NCBI GenBank assembly: GCA_964517765.1 | Contig: CAZFEN010000027.1 | Span: forward strand, 1 to 14,808 | DNA length: 14,808 bases | Reading direction: 5' to 3' | Source: Hydromicrobium sp964517765 | GTDB taxonomy: Bacteria > Actinomycetota > Humimicrobiia > Humimicrobiales > Humimicrobiaceae | Shown: positions 1-6,800 of the stretch, piece by piece | How positions within the stretch are numbered: position 1 is the stretch's first letter | Layout of the letters: each line of letters opens with the position of its first letter | Made by a program: the position numbers and the translations under genes | Notes under the pieces: model-generated | Database searches by the model: none | Told to the model about the DNA's origin: nothing | Seen by the model: only the letters and a program-made list of their open reading frames with translations

Positions 1-51
1 ACCGGTCTCCAAAACCGGGTGTTGGGGGTTCGAGTCCCTCCAGCCCTGCCA
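1..51 (+). tRNA. tRNA-Trp (CCA anticodon), 3' part only
   Basis: This is the 3' two thirds of a tRNA; the acceptor 5' strand and D arm lie outside the window. The anticodon stem pairs 2-6 with 14-18 and encloses a 7-nt loop (7-13) with T33 and anticodon CCA at 9-11, so it decodes UGG (Trp). The T stem pairs 24-28 with 36-40 around TTCGAGT. The acceptor 3' strand is 41-47, followed by discriminator G48, as expected for bacterial tRNA-Trp, and an encoded CCA at 49-51. No terminator separates it from secE, so co-transcription is likely. A tRNA-Trp just upstream of secE-nusG is a common bacterial arrangement. Confidence 0.95.
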
Positions 52-83
52 GGATTAGATATAAACATAAAGGACTATTTATA

Positions 84-395
84 ATGTCTAAAAGGAAAGT
101 ATCAAGAAAATTTAAACAAAAAGCGATGATGGAAAGGCAAATGCAGGAGAGAAAGCCTCCATCCCAACCCAGGAAAAAAATGAACTTTAAGCAATTTATA
201 AAGAAGTTGCCTTCAAGAATTGCTAAGTTTATAAGAGATGTAATACGTGAATTAAAAAAGGTAACCTGGCCTACCAGAAAGGCTCTTCTAAATTATACCG
301 TAGTGGTTATAGTAAATATTATTATTTTCTCGATCCTTCTTGGACTTTTTGATTTCGGATTTATACAGCTTATTGATCTGTTAGTAAAGATTTAA
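84..395 (+). CDS. secE: preprotein translocase subunit SecE
   Basis: SecE is the small essential membrane subunit that clamps SecY in the SecYEG channel of the cytoplasmic membrane. The 103-residue product has a basic, Lys/Arg-rich N-terminal stretch (about 1-50), then the conserved amphipathic helix and hinge (RELKKVTWPTRK, 55-66) and one transmembrane segment (about 71-93). It is therefore a single-span SecE, not the three-span E. coli form. The ATG at 84 has an AAAGGA ribosome site at 69-74. Internal Met15, Met16, Met20 or Met33 could be alternative starts, and the N-terminal stretch is the least certain part. It lies 32 bp after tRNA-Trp and 15 bp before nusG, the usual secE-nusG pair. 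Confidence 0.96.
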   Translation: MSKRKVSRKFKQKAMMERQMQERKPPSQPRKKMNFKQFIKKLPSRIAKFIRDVIRELKKVTWPTRKALLNYTVVVIVNIIIFSILLGLFDFGFIQLIDLLVKI

Positions 396-410
396 TTATT
401 TGGTGATTTA

Positions 411-935
411 ATGAGACCGAGATGGTATGTAATAAATTCATATGCAGGTTATGAAAATAAAATAAAAACTAATCTGGAACACAGAATAGAATCCATGAAT
501 ATGAGTAATAAGATTTTCGATATATTCATACCCAGGGAAGATGTAGTTGAAATAAAAAGTGGGAAAAAAGAAATATCGTCTAAAAGAGTGCTTCCGGGTT
601 ATTTACTGGTAAAAATGCACCTGGATGATGATTCATGGTATGTTGTGAGAAATACTCCCGGAGTAACCGGTTTTGTTGGCAGGGAAGATAAACCTGTTCC
701 TCTATCGGATATTGAGGTAAAAAAGATAATGAAGAGACAGGATACAGAGAAACCCAAACCAAAAACTGATTTTGAAATCGGGCAACCCGTAAAAGTGACC
801 ACCGGACCATTTGCAAACTTTGATGGCACTATTAGCGAGATAAATATAGACCAGGGCAAACTGAAGGTTTTAGTTTCAATATTTGGAAGGCAGACACCTG
901 TTGAATTAAATTTTAATCAAATATCGAAAATATAA
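411..935 (+). CDS. nusG: transcription termination/antitermination factor NusG
   Basis: NusG binds the RNA polymerase clamp through its NGN domain and contacts Rho or ribosomal protein S10 through its KOW domain, coupling elongation to termination or translation. The 174-residue protein begins directly with the NGN domain (RWYVINSYAGYE at 4-15; LPGYLLVKM at 61-69; VRNTPGVTGFVG at 79-90). A Lys/Pro-rich linker leads to the KOW domain (about 122-174, with GPFANFDG at 132-139). It lacks the long acidic N-terminal extension that I recall in many high-GC actinobacterial NusG proteins. The ATG follows a weak GGTGA site. Length is normal for the family. Confidence 0.98.
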   Translation: MRPRWYVINSYAGYENKIKTNLEHRIESMNMSNKIFDIFIPREDVVEIKSGKKEISSKRVLPGYLLVKMHLDDDSWYVVRNTPGVTGFVGREDKPVPLSDIEVKKIMKRQDTEKPKPKTDFEIGQPVKVTTGPFANFDGTISEINIDQGKLKVLVSIFGRQTPVELNFNQISKI

Positions 936-942
936 GAGAAGA

Positions 943-970
943 TTGAAATATTTTTATTAAAATGTATAAT
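943..970 (+). promoter_or_regulatory. candidate sigma70-type promoter for rplK
   Basis: TTGAAA (943-948) and a perfect TATAAT (965-970) are separated by 16 bp. The predicted start is near 977, giving a leader of about 24 nt before the rplK ATG. The site is in the nusG-rplK gap, where E. coli has its L11 promoter, so an independent rplKA(JL) transcript is a reasonable inference. In this AT-rich DNA a chance match is possible. Confidence 0.6.
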
Positions 971-1000
971 ACGGAATTATTTTACTTGAGGTAACCGGTT

Positions 1001-1426
1001 ATGGCAAAAGAAGTTATAGCACAGATCAAATTACAGATTCCTGCGGGACAGGCAAATCCCGCTCCTCCTGTTGGCCCAGCTCTTGGGCAGCATGGGGTCA
1101 ATATAATGGAATTCTGTAAAGCTTTTAATGAGAAGACAGCAAAAGAACAGGGAATGATCACCCCTGTTATCCTGACTGTTTATAAAGACAGGAGTTTTAC
1201 TTTTATTACCAAGACTCCACCGGCAGCAGTACTTATAAAAAAGGCTTTAAATCTGGAAAAGGGTTCAGCTGAACCCAACAGAGAAAAAGTCGGTGAACTC
1301 TCAAGGAAGCAGGCAGAAGAGATAGCAAAAATCAAATTAAAAGATTTAAATGCAAGAACCCTCGAAAATGCTGTCAGAATAATAGAAGGTACTGCCAAAA
1401 GTATGGGAATTAAAGTAGGTTCTTAA
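1001..1426 (+). CDS. rplK: 50S ribosomal protein L11
   Basis: L11 binds the GTPase-associated region of 23S rRNA at the base of the L10-L12 stalk and takes part in EF-G, release-factor and RelA function. The 141-residue protein has the proline-rich N-terminal signature PAPPVGPALGQHG (20-32), which lies near the thiopeptide (thiostrepton) binding cleft. The C-terminal RNA-binding domain is complete, ending GTAKSMGIKVGS. The ATG at 1001 follows GAGGT at 988-992. Length matches the family closely. It is 70 bp upstream of rplA, the usual L11-L1 pair. Confidence 0.99.
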   Translation: MAKEVIAQIKLQIPAGQANPAPPVGPALGQHGVNIMEFCKAFNEKTAKEQGMITPVILTVYKDRSFTFITKTPPAAVLIKKALNLEKGSAEPNREKVGELSRKQAEEIAKIKLKDLNARTLENAVRIIEGTAKSMGIKVGS

Positions 1427-1431
1427 TTAAA

Positions 1432-1450
1432 TCACTGCATCGGCAGATGA
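1432..1450 (+). other. small hairpin between rplK and rplA
   Basis: TCACTGC (1432-1438) pairs with GCAG-A-TGA (1443-1450) around the tetraloop ATCG: seven base pairs with one bulged A. No T-run follows, so it is not a terminator. It lies 47 nt upstream of the rplA start and might affect mRNA stability or translation, but nothing more can be shown from the sequence. Confidence 0.3.
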
Positions 1451-1496
1451 ATAATTAAATTGATAAAAAGTATTTGGATTTAGAAGGTGATAGGTT

Positions 1497-2204
1497 TTGA
1501 AGAGAGGGAAAAAATATACGTCTAAATTGGAAAATCTTGATAAAAATAAAATGATGAATCCCGGGGAGGCCATTGGTTGGATAAAGGAAAATCATTATGC
1601 AAGTTTTGATGAGTCTGTAGATATCAGTGTGAATTTAGGTGTCGACCCAAGAAAAGCCGATCAAATAGTAAGAGGGACAATAGTTTTACCCAATGGTACC
1701 GGAAAGGCCCGAAGAGTACTTGTTTTTGCACAGGGCGAGAAAGCAGAAGAAGCCCAAAAAGCAGGAGCAGAATATATCGGCGGGGAAGATCTTGCTGATA
1801 AAATAAGCAAAGGATGGTTGGATTTTGAAGTTTGTATTGCAACTCCGGATATGATGAAGCATGTAGGTAAGGTTGCAAAGATTTTAGGGCCCAGGAAATT
1901 GATGCCCAATCCTAAATCCGGGACGGTTACCTTTGAATTAAAAAAAGCAATCGAGGATGTAAAAAAAGGCAAACTGGAATACAGGACAGACAAAAATGGA
2001 GTGATACACAGCAGTATAGGAAGAGTATCATTTGGGCCGAAGGAATTGGTGGAAAATTACGCGGCTTTAATTGATGCAATCATAAAGTCTAGGCCCTCTT
2101 CAGCTAAAGGAAAATATGTTAAGAGTATTTATATTTCAGCAACTATGAGTCCGAGTATAAAGATAGATCCAAATAAAAGCATTGAGGTGATAGAGGCGGC
2201 ATAA
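1497..2204 (+). CDS. rplA: 50S ribosomal protein L1 (TTG start)
   Basis: L1 forms the mobile L1 stalk of the large subunit, which helps release deacylated tRNA. In many bacteria it also represses its own mRNA. The start is TTG at 1497: an in-frame TAG stop lies at 1491-1493, a strong AAGGTGA site at 1484-1490, and the product then opens with MKRGKKY, the usual L1 N terminus. The 235-residue protein carries the signature GPRKLMPNPKSGT (131-143) and the normal two-domain length. I looked for an L1-binding mimic in the short rplK leader and in the rplK-rplA gap and could not identify one with confidence. Confidence 0.99.
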   Translation: MKRGKKYTSKLENLDKNKMMNPGEAIGWIKENHYASFDESVDISVNLGVDPRKADQIVRGTIVLPNGTGKARRVLVFAQGEKAEEAQKAGAEYIGGEDLADKISKGWLDFEVCIATPDMMKHVGKVAKILGPRKLMPNPKSGTVTFELKKAIEDVKKGKLEYRTDKNGVIHSSIGRVSFGPKELVENYAALIDAIIKSRPSSAKGKYVKSIYISATMSPSIKIDPNKSIEVIEAA

Positions 2205-2230
2205 GGGAACTACTATAAAATTGATAAAAT

Positions 2231-2335
2231 ACAGCCCTGGACAGTAGGTGTTGTTAAAAGCATTTAATGACTTAATTTCCTACCGAGGTTGATTTAAAAA
2301 GATTAAGTCGACCTTCAATACATGGGGTCGATTTT
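2231..2335 (+). promoter_or_regulatory. ribosomal protein L10 leader (rplJL autoregulatory RNA)
   Basis: The segment has the hallmark L10-leader pieces: ACAGTAGGTG at 2241-2250 and CCTACCGAGG at 2279-2288, whose GTAGG/CCTAC strands pair, with flanking CCT (2236-2238) and AGG (2286-2288) able to close a kinked helix. In known examples the L10(L12)4 complex binds this element. Just downstream, 2285-2297 pairs with 2303-2315 (13 pairs including three G-U, loop AAAGA), forming an antiterminator-like hairpin. Its 3' arm is also the 5' arm of the terminator at 2305-2334. The AGG at 2286-2288 belongs both to the protein-binding helix and to the antiterminator. This fits the attenuation mechanism described for Bacillus subtilis rplJL: bound L10-L12 frees the terminator. 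The pairings are seen; the mechanism is inferred. Confidence 0.88.
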
Positions 2336-2340
2336 ATTTT
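2305..2340 (+). terminator. intrinsic attenuator in the L10 leader
   Basis: 2305-2315 pairs with 2324-2334 (11 pairs, three of them G-U) around an 8-nt loop. T-rich sequence covers the end of the stem and beyond (TTTTATTTT at 2332-2340). It lies 34 nt upstream of rplJ. The core TCGACC/GGTCGA gives it a GC centre unusual in this AT-rich spacer. It excludes the hairpin 2285-2315, so only one can form at a time. Confidence 0.75.
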
Positions 2341-2373
2341 AACTTTTTAAAAATATATTAAGCGGAGGTTGAT

Positions 2374-2901
2374 GTGGCAAAACAAGAAAAAATAGATAAA
2401 GTAGGTGAATTAAAAGAGGCATTTAAAAATAGCCATGGTCTTATTTTTACTGACCATAGCGGACTTAAGGCTGAAGATGCAGTAAAGGTGAGAAACAAAC
2501 TGGTGGAAGTGAATTCATATCTAAAAATAATAAAGAACACTCTTGCTCTTATTGCAGCTAAAGATGTTTTTGAAGATTTAAATCTTGAAGAGGTATTAAA
2601 AGGTCCGACAAGTATTGTCATAAGCGGCGAGGATATGATTTCTACCTCCAGGGTGGTGGAGAATTTTTCAAAGGACCTTGAGTTATTAAAAATAAAAGCG
2701 GGAATATTCGAAAATAGACTTTTAGGTCCTGAAGAAATCGAGAAGTTTGCAAGCTTGCCCGGGAGAGAAGTACTGCTTACCAATCTGGCAATAACCATCA
2801 AATCTCCGATAATCAGGTTAGTTAATGTTTTAAGTACCCTTACCAGCAATCTGGTACTGGTTCTGAACGCAATTAAAGATATAAAGAGTAATGCCAATTA
2901 A
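2374..2901 (+). CDS. rplJ: 50S ribosomal protein L10 (GTG start)
   Basis: L10 anchors the L7/L12 dimers through its C-terminal helix and attaches the stalk to 23S rRNA beside L11. The start is GTG at 2374, five bases after a strong GGAGG (2364-2368), and yields MAKQEKIDKV, a normal L10 N terminus. An ATG at 2372 overlaps it but is in another frame. The 175-residue product has the conserved RNA-binding N-terminal domain (HSGLKAEDAVKVRNKL; KIIKNTLALIAAKD) and a hydrophobic C-terminal helix (about 145-170) for L12 binding. How many L12 dimers it holds cannot be read reliably here. The leader upstream provides likely feedback control by L10-L12. Confidence 0.98.
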   Translation: MAKQEKIDKVGELKEAFKNSHGLIFTDHSGLKAEDAVKVRNKLVEVNSYLKIIKNTLALIAAKDVFEDLNLEEVLKGPTSIVISGEDMISTSRVVENFSKDLELLKIKAGIFENRLLGPEEIEKFASLPGREVLLTNLAITIKSPIIRLVNVLSTLTSNLVLVLNAIKDIKSNAN

Positions 2902-2911
2902 AGGGGGAACA

Positions 2912-3514
2912 ATGGCAGAAATAAAAAAAACTGATGATAAAGTAGAAGAAGTAAAAGAAAAAGTAGAAAAAGTAGAAGAAGTAAAAGAAGTAGAAGAAAA
3001 AGAAGAAAAAATAGAAGAAGTAGAAAAAGTAGAAAAAGTAGAAAAAGAAGACAAAAGTAAGGAAAAACCAAAAATGAGTGAAGAAAAAAAGGAAACCGGT
3101 AAAGTCAAAGAAAAAAGCGCTGTTAAAAGCAAAGTTATTAATGAAATTCTGGGTACCATCGAAAAGATGACCGTCCTTGAACTTTCCGAGCTGGTAAAAG
3201 CTCTTGAGGAAAAATTTAAGGTTAGTGCTCAGGCGATGCAGATAGCAGCTCCTATTGCGGGTGGAGCAGTTTCTGCTCAAGGAGGAGCAGTTGTTGAAGA
3301 AAAAACAGAATTTGATGTCAATTTAAAATCAGCCGGAGAAAAGAAAATCCAGGTTATAAAAGTAGTAAGGTCTTTAACAAGTCTTGGCCTGAAAGAAGCC
3401 AAAGATCTGGTTGATAAAGCGCCAAATGTAGTAAAGGAAAAGGTTTCAAAAGAAGAAGCTGAAAGCATAAAGAAACAGCTGGAAGAAGCTGGCGCTGAAG
3501 TAGAAATAAAGTAA
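2912..3514 (+). CDS. rplL: 50S ribosomal protein L7/L12 with long Lys/Glu-rich N-terminal extension
   Basis: L7/L12 dimers form the flexible stalk that recruits EF-G, EF-Tu, IF2 and RF3. From ATG 2912 (after AAGGGGGA at 2901-2908) the protein is 200 residues, whereas the family is about 120-125. A normal L12 begins near residue 73: dimerisation domain (INEILGTIEKMTVLELSELV), Ala/Gly-rich hinge (about 103-127) and the C-terminal GTPase-binding domain (EKTEFDVNLKSAG to AEVEIK). Residues 1-72 are almost only K, E and V, with VEEVKE twice (11-16, 21-26) and VEK three times (37-45); the DNA contains matching perfect repeats. Val/Ile spacing is partly heptad-like, so a charged helix or coiled coil is possible. 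An in-frame ATG at 2891 overlaps rplJ and lacks a good ribosome site. A further ATG at 3074 could start a 146-residue form. Confidence 0.97.
   Translation: MAEIKKTDDKVEEVKEKVEKVEEVKEVEEKEEKIEEVEKVEKVEKEDKSKEKPKMSEEKKETGKVKEKSAVKSKVINEILGTIEKMTVLELSELVKALEEKFKVSAQAMQIAAPIAGGAVSAQGGAVVEEKTEFDVNLKSAGEKKIQVIKVVRSLTSLGLKEAKDLVDKAPNVVKEKVSKEEAESIKKQLEEAGAEVEIK
2942..3048 (+). repeat. short tandem/direct repeats inside rplL
   Basis: An 18-bp unit coding VEEVKE is present exactly twice (2942-2959, 2972-2989), and a 9-bp unit GTAGAAAAA is present three times in tandem (3020-3046). The coding strand has no C from 2932 to 3051 and T occurs in that tract almost only within GTA or ATA codons. The pattern suggests growth by replication slippage in frame with rplL. 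Confidence 0.9.
3058..3076 (+). promoter_or_regulatory. possible internal ribosome site and start in rplL
   Basis: TAAGGA at 3058-3063 lies 10 nt before an in-frame ATG at 3074 (Met55). Initiation here would give a 146-residue L12 with only about 18 extra residues. Coding of Lys-Glu in this strand makes AAGGA-like strings common, so the match may be chance. Confidence 0.35.
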
Positions 3515-3562
3515 TCGGATAAAAGTAGCAGAAAAAGAATTCAGGAAATAGTTTTTAACACT

Positions 3563-3588
3563 TTTATGTACATTATAATGTACATAAA
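3563..3588. repeat. 26-bp perfect palindrome
   Basis: Every base from 3563 to 3575 is complementary to 3588 back to 3576. The core is two copies of the self-complementary octamer ATGTACAT separated by TATA, so the element is both an inverted and a direct repeat with a 12-bp period. It contains TATAAT at 3574-3579. As RNA it could form an 11-bp stem with a TATA loop, but no T-run follows. It could be an operator for a dimeric or tetrameric regulator. Confidence 0.9.
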
Positions 3589-3611
3589 TTCATATATCTA
3601 TTGTTTATAAA

Positions 3612-3647
3612 AACTATATTTCCTTCAGATATTTAAAGGAAATAGTT
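3612..3647 (+). repeat. inverted repeat with a competing upstream arm
   Basis: 3612-3625 pairs with 3636-3647 (12 pairs with a 2-nt bulge, 10-nt loop). The 3' arm AGGAAATAGTT (3637-3647) is an exact copy of 3543-3553, so the middle arm can pair with either side. Pairing with 3543-3553 would enclose the 26-bp palindrome. The last two bases of the 3' arm are the first two of the candidate -35 box at 3646. Confidence 0.65.
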
Positions 3648-3673
3648 GACTATTGGTTTGTATTTGATAAACT
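3646..3673 (+). promoter_or_regulatory. candidate rpoBC promoter
   Basis: TTGACT (3646-3651) is followed after 16 bp by TAAACT (3668-3673), preceded by TG at 3665-3666 in the extended -10 position. Transcription would begin near 3680, leaving a leader of about 140 nt before rpoB. The -10 matches only four of six consensus bases, so the call is moderate. Confidence 0.45.
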
Positions 3674-3758
3674 ATTAGTTTGCTAGTTTTTCCTGAAAAA
3701 ATACCAATGTTATTTTTTAAACGGTTTTTTCCAATGCAAAGGGTTTACTATTAGTCTG
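3649..3758 (+). repeat. three direct copies of a 12-bp motif ACTATTRGTYTG
   Basis: Copies begin at 3649 (ACTATTGGTTTG), 3671 (ACTATTAGTTTG) and 3747 (ACTATTAGTCTG). The first two are exactly 22 bp apart, about two helical turns, and overlap the candidate -35 and -10 boxes respectively. The third lies in the loop of the weak hairpin at 3738-3771. A regulator binding site is possible. Confidence 0.6.
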
Positions 3759-3773
3759 GTTGCTGCCCTTTTT
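3738..3773 (+). terminator. weak attenuator-like hairpin in the rpoB leader
   Basis: AAAGGGT (3738-3744) pairs with GCCCTTT (3765-3771), seven pairs, around a 20-nt loop; T's run from 3769 to 3773. The stem is short and consumes most of the T-run, so strong termination is unlikely. It lies 45 bp before rpoB. Confidence 0.3.
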
Positions 3774-3818
3774 ACCGCTTTACTAAACTTAGTATTTATA
3801 AAAGAGGAGAATAAATTA

Positions 3819-6800
3819 ATGCAAGAAACCAAAAGAATCCAGAGATATAATTTTGGCAAAATTCCAAAATTAACAGATATGCCCCATCTTCTGGATATTC
3901 AGAGAAAATCATTTCAATGGTTCCAGGAAGAAGGACTGCTGGAAGCTCTAAAAGATATTTCACCAATTGAAGATTTTACCGGTAATATGTCACTTGATTT
4001 TTTAAGACATAGTTTTGATAATGTCAATTCCACCCCCGATGAGTGCAAGATGCAGGATATGTCTTATACCGCTCCGCTAAAAGTTCTTTCACGATTTATA
4101 AACAAAGAAACCGGAGAGATGAAAGAGCAGGAAGTCTTTATGGGAGATTTTCCAATGATGACCGAAAAAGGGACCTTTATAATCAATGGAACCGAAAGAG
4201 TTGTAGTATCTCAGTTAGTTCGTTCTCCAGGTGTATATTTCGATACGGATATAGATAAAAAAACGGAAATAGACATTTACATGTGTAAGGTCATACCCAC
4301 GAGGGGTTCATGGATCGAGATTGAAACTGATAAAAGAAACGTTGCCTATGTAAGAATTGATAGAAGAAGGAAATTTCTGCTTACTATTTTCTTGAAATCC
4401 GTAGGTTTTGGCAACAATGATGACCTGCTTGGTATTTTTGGTGCATATGATAAAAAAGGTTGTATCAAAAACACTCTGGATAAAGATTTTACCGAATCAG
4501 AAGAAGAAGCATTGATCGAGATATATAAAAAATTAAGACCTGGAGAACCACCTACAGTCGAGAGTTCCAGAAACCTTATAAACTCCTTATTTTTCAATCC
4601 AAAGAGATATGATTTCGGAAAAGTGGGCAGGTATAAAATGGATCAGAAATTAACGGATGAAACAGATAAAGATATCTTAAACAAGATAAAGGCTATTAAT
4701 GCCAAAATGGGTATAGATACAAATGAAAAATATATCCTGAACTGCAAGGATATATTCCTTATCGTAAAGTATCTTATTCAATTGATGAGCGGCGTAGGTG
4801 AGGTTGATGATATTGATCACTTTGGCAACAGGAGAATCAGGAATATAGGGGAACTTATACAGAATCAGGTAAGAATCGGTCTTTCAAGAATGGAAAGAGT
4901 TGTAAAGGAAAGAATGACCACTCAGGATGTCGATATGATAACTCCTAAATCTCTTATAAATATCAGGCCGCTGGTCGCAAGCCTGAAAGAATTTTTTGGC
5001 AGCGGTCAGCTTTCCCAATTTCTTGATCAGACCAATCCTCTGGCCGAGATTACTCATAAAAGAAGACTTAGTGCTCTGGGACCAGGCGGGCTGAGCAGGG
5101 AAAGGGCAGGTTTTGAGGTAAGAGATGTTCATCCATCTCATTATGGAAGAATGTGCCCCATAGAAACACCGGAAGGTCCCAATATTGGATTGATTGGTTC
5201 TCTGGCTACTTACGCAAGACTAAATGAATATGGATTTATTGAATCGCCTTATAAAAAAGTTGTAAACGGTAAATTAACTAACAGATTGGAATATTTATCC
5301 GCTGATATTGAAGAAAACTATATTATTGCACAGGCAACTGCAAAAGTAAGTAAAGATGGCAGATTTCTTGAAGAAAGAGTCATGGCACGTTTGGGTGATG
5401 AAATAGTAACCGTGGAACCGGGTGTGATAGATTATATGGACGTATCACCAAGACAGATCTTTAGCGCCGCAGCGTGTCTTATTCCATTTCTGGAACATGA
5501 TGACGCCAACAGGGCACTAATGGGTTCCAATATGCAGCGTCAGGCTGTGCCATTAATAGATCCGGAACCACCACTCGTGGGAACGGGAATGGAGGAAGAA
5601 GTGGCCAGGGACAGCGGAGTGCTGATTCTTGCAAGAGGCGACGGCACAGTCGAAGAGGTATGTGCCGATCACATTAAAGTAAATTACAAGAATGAAAAAG
5701 AATATATTCACGAGTTATATAAATTTAAGCGATCAAACCAGGGGACCTGTATAAACCAGAAGCCCATAGTAGAAGAAGGTGAAAAAGTCAAAGAAGGGCA
5801 GGTGATTGCGGACGGACCCGCAACAAGTTCGGGTGAACTGGCACTGGGCAAGAATTTAAGATTAGCTTTTATGTCCTGGGAAGGATATAACTACGAGGAT
5901 GCGATTATTATTTCCGAAAGATTGGTGAAAGAAGATCTTTTATCTTCTATCCACATTACAAAACAGGAAGTGGAAGCCAGAACCACAAAGCTGGGGGCAG
6001 AGGAGATAACCAGAGATATACCAAGTATAGGAGAGGAAGCATTAAAAAATCTGGACGATCGCGGGATTATAAGAATCGGAGCGGAGGTAAAACCCGGAGA
6101 TATACTGGTTGGCAAAATAACTCCAAAAGGTGAAACGGAGCTCACGGCAGAAGAAAAATTGCTGAGGGCTATTTTTGGTGAAAAGGCACGGGAAGTCAGA
6201 GAAAGTTCTCTCAAGGTGCCCCACGGAGAGGGAGGGAAAGTATTGGATGTTCAGCTGTTCTCGAGGAAAAAAGGACACGACCTTCCCCCCGGAGTAAATG
6301 AACTGGTAAGGGTATTTATTGCGGAAAAGAGAAAGATTTCTATCGGTGATAAACTTGCCGGAAGACATGGTAATAAAGGTGTCATATCGGTAATTCTTCC
6401 TGAAGAGGATATGCCTTATACGGAAGATGGCGAACCTATAGACATAATATTCAACCCTCTGGGTGTTCCTTCCAGATTGAATGTTGGACAGGTGCTGGAA
6501 ACTCATCTTGGTTGGGCAGCCTATAAGGGTTGGAACAATAAAAAGGATAAGATAACAAATGGCGGCTCCGTATATGTTTCAACACCAATTTTTGAGGGGG
6601 CAAAAGAATCTGATATAACCAGGCTGTTAAAGATGGCCAATTTACCCGAGAGCGGAAAAACTTCACTGTATGACGGCAGGAGCGGCGAGAAATTATCCGA
6701 TGAGATTACTGTCGGTCATGTTTATGTAATGAAGTTACTGCATCTTGTGGACGATAAGATACATGCAAGATCTACCGGCCCTTACTCCCTTGTCACACAG

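Larger units (their letters stand above)
3515..3818 (+). other. structured non-coding spacer between rplL and rpoB
   Basis: This 304-bp gap has no convincing gene and no canonical terminator after rplL. It holds a 26-bp palindrome (3563-3588); three mutually complementary arms (3543-3553, 3612-3625, 3636-3647); a candidate promoter (3646-3673); three copies of a 12-bp motif (3649, 3671, 3747); an all-AT hairpin (3696-3703 with 3711-3718); a weak GC-centred hairpin followed by T's (3738-3773); and a short inverted repeat TACTAA-AC-TTAGTA (3781-3794). In E. coli the corresponding gap carries an attenuator and an RNase III site; a similar control role here is inference. Confidence 0.7.

Noticed and set aside
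1427..1496. L1-binding translational operator between rplK and rplA
   Set aside because: A small bulged hairpin exists, but I could not match it to the known L1 site in 23S rRNA or mRNA, so no operator is called.
2358..2897. Antisense 179-residue reading frame covering rplJ
   Set aside because: Almost exactly mirrors rplJ, with Ser/Phe/Leu-rich composition typical of an antisense shadow; L10 is unmistakable on the + strand.
2891..2911. Upstream in-frame ATG for rplL adding MPIKGGT
   Set aside because: It overlaps the end of rplJ, has no proper ribosome site, and the AAGGGGGA string fits the ATG at 2912.
2873..3280. Antisense 135-residue reading frame rich in Phe and Tyr
   Set aside because: It is the complement of the Lys/Glu repeat tract of rplL; low complexity alone keeps the frame open. 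No ribosome site or recognisable domain.
3563..3588. Palindrome as an intrinsic terminator of rplL
   Set aside because: The stem is almost all A-T and no T-run follows on either strand at the right distance.
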